Positions 24,518 to 35,011 of a stretch of 64,000 nt of DNA are shown here, one piece after another (the first letter of the stretch is position 1; every line of letters starts with the position of its first letter). Source of the DNA: Sphaerosporella brunnea (lineage: Eukaryota; Ascomycota; Pezizomycetes; Pezizales; Pyronemataceae); assembly GCA_008704415.1 (NCBI GenBank), contig VXIS01000112.1:1-64000 (forward strand). Reading direction: 5' to 3'. Made by a program: the position numbers and the translations under genes. The notes beneath the pieces were generated by a model that did no database searches, was not told where the DNA came from, and saw only the letters and a program-made list of their open reading frames with translations.

Positions 24518-25718
24518 CTACCGTTGCGGGGATTGCGGTGGATCTGGTGCATGCTGTTCAGGCAGCCAGAATATCTACAAACACAGAATTTGTTCAGCAT
24601 TTTACTCTCCTTCCCCGACTTAGGGTCCAGCATGAACTTACCACCTCCTTGTGAGCACTGGCAAACAGATTCGTCCTCGGATTGAACGCAACAGTGCTAG
24701 CCATACTCCTGCCATTCTCGGCCAGGTCGGCCATAGGCTTCAGTGTCTTCTTTTCGTCCGGCGGCATAGCCGTGTCCCACACGCTAACTCCACGCTCGCC
24801 TTGGCCGCCGATGATGTAGCGGCCGTCGGGGGTGAAGCAGACGTCGCCACTGGTCTCTGTTTTGTTTGGGGAGGTTGGGCCGCGAGGGCGGTGCACGCGG
24901 AAGAGAAATTTTGCCGTGTTCTCGGCAAAGGAATCAATGACGTAGTGGGCGTGTCCGCGAGTTCCTAGCAGCATATGTTTACCGTCATTGGAGAATTCGA
25001 GTTTGCTCCAAGGCGGCATACGCGGAGGGTATGAGAAGGAGGAGAGGAAGCTGTCGTCGGTGACGGTGAAGGTCGTGAAGGGCTGCTTGTCATAGTTGCG
25101 GAGGTCGTAGAGCATTATACTGGAGGCTTGATGACAGGCGACGGCGAAGATGATGCCGCTGGGGTCGAAGGTGGCCAGCGAGGGCGCTGTGATGTTCAGG
25201 ATTCCATGGCAGTTCGGAGATCGGAGATCCCACAATCGCACCGTGTCATCGTGGGACGCCGAGATGAACTGGTCATCTACAGGCGAGACTTCGAGACTGT
25301 TGACGGTCCTTCGGTGGCCGCGGAAGTAGCGGATGTAAGTGTTATCGTGCAGGGAAAGGTAACGGATGGTGTCGTCGCCCTTGGTGGAGGCGTAGATCAC
25401 GTTGCTGGACGAGTGCGTGAATTTGGCCAGGTGGCAGCCGTATTTTTTGGAGAAAAGGGCTTTTTGGTGCTTGCCCGCCACGCAGTCGTACAGTTGCAAC
25501 GTTTCATCGTCCGCCGCCGCGATGCAGTACTCGCCTTTGTCATCGAAGTCCAGAGACGTGATCTCGGAGCCTTGAGTGATGTTTTGGAACGCTTTGGACG
25601 GCCGGAACCGGTGGATCGTGTCTTGCAGCTTGACGGCTTCACGTTCGCGTGTTGGCCGCGGGGTGGTGACGGGAATACTTCCAGTGCTGCTGCTGGCGGG
25701 GAGAGTGGGTGCCGGCAT
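24518..25718 (-). CDS. swd2: WD40 protein of the Set1/COMPASS complex (Swd2/WDR82)
   Basis: Swd2 is a seven-bladed WD40 propeller that links the Set1 H3K4 methyltransferase (and, in yeast, the CPF 3'-end machinery) to transcription. After a Pro/Ser/Thr-rich N-terminus (MPAPTLPASSSTGS) the blades are visible: ITSLDFDDKGEYCIAAADDE, DDTIRYLSLHDNTYIRYFRG, VSPVDDQFISASHDDTVRLW, SIMLYDLRNYDKQPFTTF and CFTPDGRYIIGGQGERGVSV. The order and the FRPSKAFQ start are characteristic of Swd2/WDR82. The last exon is short: GTG|GTAAGT near 24640 joins to IFWLPEQHAPDPPQSPQR and a stop at 24518. Length is about 375 residues. It is divergent from oac1, with a 1.2 kb shared upstream region. Confidence 0.9.
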
Positions 25719-26962
25719 TTGCGGGGAGGGCTATGGCGATGTGGCAATTGAAGCTTCAAGTTCTTTTCGTATTGCGGTATAACTACTACTATTTTGTGGG
25801 GGTATTAAACACAAAAGCGTCGCCCGGGAAGGGGGGGGGGGGGTGGGGGTTGGATGTGGACAAGGAAGCAGCAGCTGAGGAGACGACGAAGCCGAGACCA
25901 AGTCGCGTCATGTTTGGCAGGGAAACGCGCACTGCCTCGCGACCTCGAGGGTCAAGTATATGCTTATGTAAGTGGCGTATGGAAGTATGCTGATGTAAGC
26001 GGCGTATGGTCAGTTGAAACAGCCCTGCAGATACGGCAACCGTCCTGTGGCTGTGGCTCATGCACCGATCTGCTCGAACGATATTGGCGATATCCACAGT
26101 CAGGTGTAGCAGTTTCAGTAGCTCTCTGTTACATACTCCGCTTAGCAGCTGCACGGAAAAACCTACATAAACAAACAGAAGAGGGATGGATGATGTCGTA
26201 TGGAGGACCGTGCTTGTTTTCTAACTACTCCATAGTTTGATGCTCGTTTACCAGTGTCTGCCTGATCAGCCGAAATCAAACCTCTGGCCCGATATCCCCG
26301 GCCGAGAGAAAAACGGACAACGTCTTCCAGCAATCCCCTTCTCCGGCAGCCATTTCACGACGAAAGGCAAAAAAGCGCTGACTAAGCCGTTCACGACCAC
26401 TCAAAAAAGCCACGAAAACGGAGAAGGGGATTGAAGGGCAAGTACCCACTGTGGTCTCCTTCACCGTCAAATAATCGAGTGGACACGCCTCCACACTTCC
26501 TTGAAGTTCCTTCCCGGATATCACCTGACCTGGCCCAACCCGGAGCTGATCGATGCGATGCGATAAGATCCGATAAGATCCGATAAGATCCCACTCGGCC
26601 GCATTCCATTCCAGCCTATCGACACGACTCCGTCGGTAATTGCAGGCGGGGGTGGGATGATGGATGATGGTTGATGGATGCTCTATGTATATCGGCCGCA
26701 TGCTGAGATATAATAATACATACAAATCCTTCCGGACCTCCTGGGCTTCTCAGTAACCAACCCCCTTCTTCCACGTCCTCTCCTCTCGCTCAACTGCCCC
26801 TCCCTCCCTCCCTCCCCCCCCCCCCCCCCACATCCCGCCACCGGGGACTATCATCTTCATTGTTGTCCTTTTTTCCATTCCACCGTCACATTCATTCGCT
26901 CAATCTCCCTCCTCCCTCCTTCGCCTCACCTCCCCTCTCCTTCACACTCCCCGGAATTCAAT
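25719..26962. other. Divergent promoter region of swd2 and oac1
   Basis: 1.24 kb between the two starts. It has a 13-base G run (25831-25843) and a 16-base C run (26814-26829) in a pyrimidine-rich oac1 leader. Around 25970-26010 a unit ATGTAAGYGGCGTATGG occurs twice. Three perfect 10 bp GATA repeats (26561-26590) have their own entry. No gene is seen. Confidence 0.45.
26561..26590. promoter_or_regulatory. Three perfect tandem CGATAAGATC units (GATA-factor sites)
   Basis: CGATAAGATC is repeated exactly three times. Each unit contains GATAAG, matching the HGATAR site bound by fungal GATA factors such as the nitrogen regulator AreA and the iron regulator SreA. The array lies 373 bp upstream of the oac1 ATG and 843 bp upstream of swd2. 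Oac1 carries oxaloacetate, a carbon skeleton for nitrogen assimilation, so nitrogen control would make sense, but that is inference. Confidence 0.45.
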
Positions 26963-27990
26963 ATGTCAACAACAGCTGGCGCCTTCATTGCCGGCGGCAT
27001 CGCAGCCTGCGGCGCAGTAACAGTAACCCACGGCTTCGAGACGGTAAAGACTCGGTATTTCATACCCAAATACTCTTACTCGGTCCTATCCGCACGTCCT
27101 AACTTGCACCTCCACTAGGCTACAACTGCAAGGGGAGCTGGCATCCAAGCAAGCTACGAAGCGGGTGTACACAGGCATATTTCAAGGCGTCTCCGTAATC
27201 CTACGGAACGAAGGTCTGCGGGGGCTCCTGGCCGGGCTGCAAACCGCCTACTGCTACCAAATCATGCTCAATGGCTGTCGGCTGGGATTTTACGAGCCGA
27301 TCCGAACATCACTCACAAAGCTGCTCTACGGCGACCCGACCGTGCAATCCTTCGGCATCAACATCTTCAGTGGGGCATCCAGTGGAGTCCTTGGTGCCGC
27401 CGCGGGTTCTCCTCTTTTCCTTATCAAAACCCGCTTGCAGAGCTACTCACCCTTCCTACCCGTCGGAACCCAACACAAGTACAAGGGCGCCATCGACGGC
27501 TTCCGTCAGATCTACCGTGAAGAGGGGATAAAAGGCTGGTACCGGGGCTCCGGCGCTGCAATGATCCGAACCGGCTTCGGCTCATCCGTGCAACTGCCCA
27601 CCTACTTCTTTGCGAAGCGGCGATTGCAGAAGCACCTGGGGATGGAAGGTGTGGCATTACACCTTGCCAGCAGTACCGCCAGCGGCTTCGTCGTCTGTTG
27701 CGTTATGCACCCGCCCGATACCGTCATGAGCAGAATGTACAACCAGGCCGGAGACAAGTACAAGAGCGCGCTGGATTGCTTGATGAAGACGGTAAAGACG
27801 GAGGGAGCTCTGGCTATTTACAAGGGCTTTACAGCGCACCTGGCTAGAATCTTGCCGCATACGGTCGGTTTCCGTAGTTTACGTGGGATGCATGCACATT
27901 GCTGACTGGCGGCAGATTTTGACATTGACACTAGCGGAACAAACTACGAAGGTCGCACGGAAGCTGGAGGAGCGCCTTTTCCTCGACTAG
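26963..27990 (+). CDS. oac1: Mitochondrial oxaloacetate carrier
   Basis: Mitochondrial carrier family protein of the inner membrane, similar to yeast Oac1, which imports oxaloacetate (also sulfate and malonate). The three tandem carrier repeats are visible with signature variants: HGFETVKTRLQLQGEL (repeat 1), GSPLFLIKTRLQSYSPF (repeat 2) and MHPPDTVMSRMYNQAGDKYK (repeat 3, where the usual PxD reads PPD). LAGLQTAYCYQIMLNGCRLG and GSSVQLPTYFFAKRRLQKHL closely parallel Oac1. It starts MSTTAGAFIAGGIAACGAVT and ends KLEERLFLD. One intron splits KTR/LQLQ (GTATTT..CACTAG) and a second lies between LPHT and ILTLTLAEQ (GTCGGT..GGCAG). Length is about 310 residues, typical for the family. Confidence 0.92.
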
Positions 27991-28600
27991 AGCTGACGTA
28001 CGTTGGCGCGCATGCGTATCACGAAAGGCACTAGTGGTGTTTACTTAGACACCTTCCTTAGACATGGACACGAGACACACACACATACACTGGACATTGG
28101 TTGGTATTGGCGAACTCGGGATCAAAAATTAGATCTCTTTTCTTTCTTTTGGGAGCGGGTCTTGGGTTGGGATTTTTTTTGGGGTCTCTGTTTTGATTTA
28201 TGAGGCGTGGTTCGGCGCGGCGATTTCAGTGCATAAATAGCCGGAGAATAGAGGGAGCAATGGAAGGGGGACAAGCGTTTCTATGATACCATGCGGAAGA
28301 TAGACGGCGGCGAATCCATTGATTCGGCTGGATGAGCTGAGTTAGGCTGAAAGCTTGAATCTAAAATTCGCACGACCAGATAGATCGATTGATTTCGTGT
28401 GATTTCATGTGCTGAGTGATGAAACTTGTGTGCAATTATCATACTTGCGCATGCGCTTATAACCGTGACTATTCACTGCTGGTCCACAATACGGATCCGC
28501 AGTAAACATTTGCCTGTCAACCAGGTCGGTGTTCTTGCTCTGCTAGAGCCTTGTATCGGGGGAGGGAATCATGTTACCGACAGCGATTGTATCATCCTCA
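27991..28600. other. Intergenic region 3' of oac1
   Basis: The oac1 3' side, with (CA)-rich ACACACACACATACAC at about 28075 and T-rich sequence near 28140-28180. No gene is recognised before the LINE remnant. Confidence 0.4.
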
Positions 28601-29190
28601 CCCGCCTCTGCAATTGCACACCGAAGAAATACTACGCAAGGCGTAAGAAGCCAAACCAGGCAGCCTACAAGCAGAAGAAGGCTCTGGCATCTCGCTTCTT
28701 TCAGCTGAGACTCAGCAAAGCCCCGACAGGCCCATACCTCCTGAGGACAGCCGACGACAAGTGCTGGTGGTGCTATCCAGACTCGCGACCACCTCTTCAA
28801 ATTCTGTAACAGGTGGAAGAGCGAACAAATGGTCCTATGGAAGGCGGTCAAAGACGCGACGAAGGAAGAGAGACAGAAGCGGTGGCCGGTCACGCCCACC
28901 GCCGCTCTGTTGGCAGATGACAGGTGTACGGAAGCGGTGATGGCTTTCCTGAGCACCGCCAAGGTTGGGGCATGGCCCGAGAGGGGCGTCATGTTGTGAT
29001 AAATTTCGTTCCTTTCCCTTGGTGCAACTTCCTTTACGAATTTCCTTGGTGCGATCTGATCTGGTGCGGTTTCCTTCTTAGAAGGGCCGCAGGCCCCAGC
29101 AGTAGGCCTGGCCTAAGGGATAGCATAGTCTCTTCTTTATATATGTCATGACCGCAAGTGGTCGACATGATTAAAACAAAAAACCCTCCT
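28600..29190 (+). mobile_element. 3' end of a Tad-like LINE (best-preserved copy D)
   Basis: The plus strand encodes the C-terminal end of a non-LTR retrotransposon polyprotein. In one frame it reads ALASRFFQLRLSKAPTGPYL and ADDKCWWC. After a frameshift near 28770 it continues QTRDHLFKFCNRWKSEQMVL, WKAVKDATKEERQKRW, LLADDRCTEAVMAFLST and a stop at about 29000. The CxxC..H..C pattern is the zinc-knuckle-like end found in Tad-clade elements. The 3' untranslated part ends GTCATGACCGCAAGTGG..ATGATTAAAACAAAAAA. The rest of the element is absent. Confidence 0.7.
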
Positions 29191-29454
29191 CTGCAACAAG
29201 CTCTCAACAAACCAAGTTGTGTAGGTATGTAGATGTATTTCTTTCATTTCCCAGCATCATGATTCCATTCATAAAGCGTAAACACCAGTTCCAAATCCAC
29301 CAGCAAATTATATATAGGAAAAAAAAAAAAAACGAGCCGAAAACATAAAAGGTTTGTGGAGGAAGCGGGTATGAAAAGGTTAGGAAAGCATGGTAAGCAA
29401 CCAGAACGCCGTCGTAAGTGCTCGGTATGGTATCTCCTAAAAGGGCAAACCAAG

Positions 29455-29562
29455 AAAAAAAAGCAAAAAAAAAAACAGAAAAACAGAAAAACAGAAAAAC
29501 AGAAAAAAACAGAAAAACAGAAAAACAGAAAAACAGAAAAACAGAAAAACAGAAAAACAGGA
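29455..29562. repeat. (CAGAAAAA)n minisatellite
   Basis: About eleven copies of an 8 bp unit CAGAAAAA, with one lengthened unit, lie between the LINE remnant and the ZUP1-like gene. Any protein read through it (KNRKTEKQ repeats) is an artefact of the repeat. Confidence 0.85.
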
Positions 29563-29648
29563 AAATGAGACGGCTTGTAGGATTATCAAAAGGCTGCTTG
29601 GCCGAACGAATAGTGAATTGCTAGCAGCTAAGGGTCCAATCTATGTAG

Positions 29649-31741
29649 TTACAATCTCTCGTCAGTGGTCCGCACTTGAGCAGTCCCACCAGCACTACAA
29701 GCAACAACCTCAGGCGGAGGTGGTGATACTAACAGGATTATTTCAAATTCCTTGTACTTTGCCAAATAGTTCATCTTCCGCCTATAGACCTTGAGCAGAA
29801 CTTCGGGACGAAGCCTACTCCCTAGCTTCCTAGCTCCGGCAAGATTTTTCATGGCTTCGGTAGGCGAGAAGAAGGGATCGAACACTAGGAGACTGCTGCT
29901 GCCGTCCCGCCACTTCTCCATGCCCACAATCGTTATCGAATGTCCGCTGTGCTGAAGGTAGATGGGCGGCTTGCTGGTGCACACGATCTTGACGCTGCTG
30001 GCGGAATCCGCGGGGGTCTCGGCAGAGAAGTAGTCTTCCACGAAGGCGAGAAGTGCTTTTTGGGTTTCCAACCCTCCGCTGCTATCGCTGGATTTAGTGA
30101 AGGCACGGGCACGCGAGCGCAGACCGACGCTGGTTAGAAGGGTTTGGGCCTGTCTTTCGATCAGAAAACACTCCCGAATAGGCAGCAGACGCAGACCTCA
30201 GAAGTGCCGATGTACTTTCTCGTACCCTTGATGCCACCGGTCTCCATTTTCGCCGTGGAATTGATACCCTTAGCCCAACCTTCCTCAATCAGGTCTTGCA
30301 TCTTCAAGATGGTGGGTATTCGTCCTTCGAATGGATGCGAGCCACGCGGGAATGCGGCCTGTATATACGAGATCATCATCTGGATGTTGCGATATCCGCA
30401 GAAGCCGCCTTCCTTTGGGATTTGTTTCCCAATGTGTTTCGTCCCGGGATGGCACAGGTAAGTTCTGACGATCTCGGGGTCTCGCTCGCTTAGTAGCGCA
30501 ATTGTGGGGATTAGGTTGGGCGTTTCGTTTGCGATCTGCACCACGTTCATGAGTCGTCCCGTCGCGGGGTCTTGTTTGCGAACCGTGACCGTCTTTCCGC
30601 CCTTTTCGAGCTCGGCTCGCAGCCAATCTGGCATTTGGTCTTCGTGAGCGTAAGGGCCAAGGTCAGATTTCTGGTGCGTCCTGTCAGTAAGCCTGTGCCG
30701 CCGAAAAAGATGGGTTAGACATACACCCAGCTTCTTGATGCCGGATTTGCTGCTGCTTCTGCTGCTATGTCTTCCCTTGGAATAGGATCTCTCCGCCGGC
30801 GCCGCGACTTGTTTTCTGGGCTCTCCCTTGCGCAGTTCGACCCTCTTGCCGTCAGACCTCCGAACAAGTACGGCATCCGCTCTCCTGGAATCGGACCTCC
30901 TCGCGCTGTGCGCAGCGGCATCCCTCGATCGCGATCGCGATCGCTTCCTACTCCTACTCTCCGACCTTCTTGGGCCGACGCTTCCGGACCTGGATTTTCT
31001 ACTCTGGTCGGGCACGGGTTGCGTGATCGCGAGCGCAAATCTCTCAAACCAGCTTAAGCCACGCACGGAGCTCCTGGATCGCGATGGCGCCGAAACAAAC
31101 GCGACCTTCTCATCCTTTTCGTTATCTTTGTCGTGTCGTCTCGCAGCATGGTCGCCGCCGCGATGTTCTCGATGATGGTGGTGGTGGTGATGGTGGTGGT
31201 GCCCGGCGCTGCTGCTACTGCGATGGTGTTTCCCACTGTCTGCTTTTTCCCTTCTTTTTTCACTTCGCTCGGCTTCTCCTGCGCCTTCTTCGCGCCGCCG
31301 GTGGTGATGATGATGATGTCTGTGTTCCCTGCCGCTACGCCCCGCCCGCTCCTTCGCTACCGCCTGAGTCTGTTCCATGGCTAGATTTTCCGCGTCGTGA
31401 AAGTCCATGTGGGTTTGCAGGTCTAACAAGGATATATATTCCTCGCAGCCGTCCTCGGGGCAGAGAATGTAGCTGGAATCCGAGTCACCGATGCAGCTAT
31501 TGATAAGGCGTTCGTCGTCTACAGAGGCATTGTCAAAGTAATATTCTGCGTATGCGGAAGGGGCGCCAGGGAAGGGATTGTCCTCGGCGTGCTCGGATTC
31601 TATGTGCAGGAGCAGAGAATACTCGTCCCTGGCAGGCAATTGGCAAAAGGGACAAGGATCGGGGCGGGCGAAAGATTCCTGGGAAAGACGAGCTGAGGAG
31701 GAGGACGGGGAAGCGTTGGTGCCGTTGAAGAATTCGACCAT
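29649..31741 (-). CDS. ZUP1/UfSP-like cysteine peptidase (family C78) with N-terminal zinc fingers
   Basis: Likely a papain-fold deubiquitinase or UFM1/ubiquitin-like peptidase. The N-terminus has a C2H2 finger (DPCPFCQ, with H46 and H51) and a second finger-like block (LCPEDGCEEY..HMDFH). A long disordered basic stretch follows, with His runs of 6 and 10 and RS/SR repeats. The C78 domain (PF07910) carries the candidate catalytic Cys in EGGFCGYRNIQMM, His in LQHSGHSITIVGME and Asp in LLVFDPFFS, in that order, as in ZUP1. One intron follows IKKLG (GTATGT), and a second (GTCTGC..GACAG) joins KYIGTSE to AQTLLTSVGL. It ends VRTTDERL. Length is about 660 residues. S. pombe Mug105 is a simpler relative. 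Substrate specificity (K63 chains in human ZUP1) cannot be read from sequence. Confidence 0.85.
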
Positions 31742-32579
31742 GGTTTTAGGTCGGGTTTAGGGCGTATGTAGAGTATTGCACAGTTGACTACTGTCGTGTC
31801 GATATGTATGCACGTTGCAAGGCTGGGGTTGTTGTTGTTAGTGAGTGCGCTGGTTAGTTTAGTTTGGATACATACATGGAGTGATTTGCAGTGAGATTGG
31901 ATGGCTGGATATGATGGGATATTGGTGGGGGGGATATTGGACGTGGAGAGAGTGCGGGGTGTTCGTGCATCAGGGCGGGTGGTTGGCTGGCAAGAGAAAG
32001 CAGAGATGAAGATATTCAAGACGAATAAGATCACAGACACATTCAACGCCTTCGCAAATTGTCCATTCTATTACATACTTCCCTACTTTACTTAGACGTC
32101 TACTTACGCTGCGGTTGGTTCTACCCGATCCTGATGGACGTGCATGCAGATATGCACGAGTATATCGATCTAATACTTTGTATGCGGAAAGAAAAGAGGA
32201 GAACGCACGCACTCGACCCGTTTCGCTCGACCCACTCGGAGGGGGGAGACGCACAACTTCAGTCCTGGGAAATTTGTGTAAACTCATGATTGCTGCGCTT
32301 ACTCACTGTGGTCAACAGGACGTCCAAACGAGTGCTGCGCTATGCAACGTTTTCTCTTCTATTCTCCGCGCTTCGAGCCTTCGAGTCTGAAGGATCCAGG
32401 CGTAGATATAGAGAGCTGAACCCGGTTCAATCGGCTACGCTTTCCTCTCACAATGATGAAAAACATGTTCGGCCAGGCCAGAGCGAGCAACCAAGAGTGA
32501 TGCCTTGTGAATCGTTGCAGGTGCCGCAGCTAACAGCTACATAAACAACAAACTCCAACATAAGAAGTACGTTAAGTAT
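31742..32579. other. Intergenic region between the C78 peptidase and the ERGIC-like gene
   Basis: Upstream side of the peptidase gene and 3' side of the next minus-strand gene. Open frames are short and show no recognisable protein. Confidence 0.4.
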
Positions 32580-33388
32580 CTACAGATACTTATTGTGTGC
32601 ATGCACCCTCTTGCCCCTTCTCCACGCCTTATACCCGACATAAGTGACCGCCCACGCAATCTGCATCGCTACGACGATGAGCAGCAACAATCCCAAGCGC
32701 GGGGCACCGGTAGCCACGGCTATCTCACTCATCAGCCAATTACAATCTTTCCAAGCCACTCCGAGTTCTCATATACAAAAAAAAAAGCAGGAACTCACCA
32801 TGATGAACACTTCCCATCAGCGAAAAATGATGATCCCTGACCAATCTCCCCAGCTCTTCAAACCCATTCTCAGTCATGATCTTCTCTTCTATCTGCTTCC
32901 TATCCCCCCCCTCTCCCCACATTCAGCACTACCCTCTCCGCAAAACAAATCAGGGGAGGAGAAGGAGGAGCGGAGGAATACTAACAATCGCCTATCCATC
33001 CCCTCGACCACCTGCCTCGGAACCCGTTCCTTCCTATTCTCCTCGCGGTTCTCATCGTCTCGCCAATGCAGCTCGTTAACTCTCATATAGAGTTTCCCCA
33101 GCTGATCTTGCACGGTTGCTATATGATGTGTCTATACCCCGCCTATACGTTAGCTAAGTGGCCGGTACGGGGGGGCGGAGGGGAGAGGGTAGAGACCAAA
33201 GACTGCAATCGGTTGTGTAGATCCTCGAACTGGTCCTTAGGGTTTTTATAGTATCCGGCCTCATGATCTTCCTCTCTGGGGTCGGCCTGGTAAGTTTCAA
33301 ATTTTGTATCTGACGTGTGTGTATCCGCCGTTACCGCAGCAATAAAGACTGCCAGAAGCACTAGGAAGGAGTATGTGAACTTCATCAT
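32580..33388 (-). CDS. Small ER-Golgi type I membrane protein resembling ERGIC-53/Emp47 stalk without lectin domain
   Basis: Four exons join in frame. Exon 1 starts MMKFTYSFLVLLAVFIAAVT and then ADTHTSD, a clear signal peptide with an AVTA-D cleavage site, and contains KDQFEDLHNRLQSL. Exon 2 is QDQLGKLYMRVNELHW, and exon 3 is KQIEEKIMTENGFEELGRLV. Exon 4 is a membrane segment (LGLLLLIVVAMQIAWAVTYV) with a basic tail ending HNKYL. The introns are GTACCG..ATAG, GTTAGT..GATAG and GTGAGT..GATAG. Fungal ERGIC-53/Emp47-type cargo receptors end the same way: a coiled stalk with an FxDLHxRLQ-like motif, one membrane helix, then VYKRR..KKYL/KKFL. The L-type lectin domain of about 230 residues normally next to the signal peptide is absent. 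Total is about 200 residues. It could be a truncated paralogue or an unrelated small membrane protein. Confidence 0.6.
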
Positions 33389-34050
33389 GAAGGGACTTGA
33401 AAGTGTTGGTTGGAAACGAAGATGTGAAGAGGGAAGTATATAGCTGGACACCCCCTCTCCTCCCCCGGTGGGTTTGTCCCCTCGGCCGCCTCAAGATGCG
33501 ATGTGTCCTTACAGAGAGCTACACAGCATCGTTCTTAGTAGATGGACATGGGGCGGTTGTAACCTCCCGTATTTACCGTGTAACCGGTGCCGGAGTAAAT
33601 CTGTGATCTTTTGGGGAAACGGAATTAATAAACCCTCTCTCTTATCCGGTATCTGCACTCAGGACCAGGCGAGATAAAGTCACACGTTGGGTTTGAAAAT
33701 CAATAGTCGGGTGATGGCTTGTGAAGGAGTATTAGGAATAAAACCAAACAGACGTTTTTGGCATCCCAAATTCCATCGGAAACGCCATAAATATATATGT
33801 AACTACAGTAAGAAAGAACCCCCGCTACCCTCTACCGTAGCATTACGGCTTCTAATAAACAGCTGGATTACTACTGATTTTGAAAGTATGCGGCAGTCCC
33901 ATGGATTTTGGTTGTTGAGATTTCGCTTGGCTTAGAAGATCGTAAAGTATGGAATGTTAAATAGATGTCCAATGTTGCGAAAACAGCTACCGACACATTG
34001 CTGGATTTCTTAGAAAAGAGCAATTGTCATCGTGCAACACACAGTGCTTA

Positions 34051-34572
34051 CCGTATTTTTGTTGATAGAGTGCAGTTGGGAGACCGATTTTGAAGGTTTG
34101 GGCGACGAACAAAACCGATCACGCACTCACAACTTCAACAGTCCATAGTCAGATGGTTTTTATTGTAATCGAAACGGCGATGTCACACCTGGAAGCTGCT
34201 TTCTTCAGCACATGTAGTTGGTGCTCTTCCCGCAAATTCAGGGTGTTGCTTCTGCTACTACCACAGCGGGTTGAGGTGTTGGTGATGTTGGTGATGTTGG
34301 TGATGTTGGTGATGGTAGCAACCCTGATTTTGGCGATGCCAGTGGTGAAACTATGCGGTGATGCGGTTATGTTCTCAATATGAGAATACCGTAACAATGC
34401 CGCATTTTCAACAACCATACATTCCGGAGGATGCGCATCGCAAGTTAGATACGCAGTTGCTCAAAAGTAGAATTTGAGAACAATCCCGTATTGTGTTCAC
34501 TACGCATCCTAAATCAATGCGCGATGGTACGCATATTTTATCGAGATGATCCATGTAATTAAAAAAAATACG
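34051..34572. mobile_element. Candidate TA-flanked element with short CCGTATTTTT ends
   Basis: The left end CCGTATTTTTGTTGATAG and the reverse-complemented right end CCGTATTTTTTTTAATTA share about 10-14 bases. TA flanks both sides (34049-34050, 34573-34574). It has no coding potential. The inverted repeat is short, so the boundaries are tentative. Confidence 0.35.
34274..34316. repeat. GATGTTGGT minisatellite
   Basis: The 9 bp unit GATGTTGGT is repeated four to five times in a non-coding, transposon-rich stretch. Confidence 0.75.
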
Positions 34573-34798
34573 GTAGAAGTCTTGTCTACCACATTTTTGG
34601 TTGTTGATCAATGATACCACACTTTTTCGAGTGATATTCTGTGACATCCTGGACGAATCCTTCCACCTCAGTCCACGCAGCCTCCCACATCGGTCTGCGA
34701 GACGCCCCATTTAGGTCCGTACAACCTGCTACTTCATCTCCCATAGCCTTACTGCCCGTTCATCTACCGCTGCCGCCGCGACATATCCGGTCCTCGTA

Positions 34799-35009
34799 CT
34801 ATCTCGTTGCCACCTATGTCGTTTTTTCACCTATGTCGCGCTGAAAAGTACGCTGGCTGGCCCAGAAATACGCATGGCAACGGGCGGCCTTGCGGGGTGG
34901 TGGTTGCGGCACCAGATCCTCGCCAGAGCTGCCCGCGTATTTCTGAGCCAGCCAGCGTACTTTTCAGCGCGACATAGGTGAAGAAACGACATAGGTGGCA
35001 ACGCGATAG
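34799..35009. mobile_element. 211 bp MITE with 75 bp inverted repeats
   Basis: The left arm begins CTATCTCGTTGCCACCTATG, and the right arm, reverse-complemented, begins CTATCGCGTTGCCACCTATG. They match over 75 bp with three mismatches, through GCGCTGAAAAGTACGCTGGC. TA flanks both ends (34797-34798, 35010-35011). Each arm contains CACCTATGTCG twice. The centre is a GC-rich unique stretch of about 60 bp. Confidence 0.8.
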
Positions 35010-35011
35010 TA

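Noticed and set aside
29356..29568. Lys/Thr/Gln-rich 70-codon frame
   Set aside because: It is generated entirely by the CAGAAAAA minisatellite.
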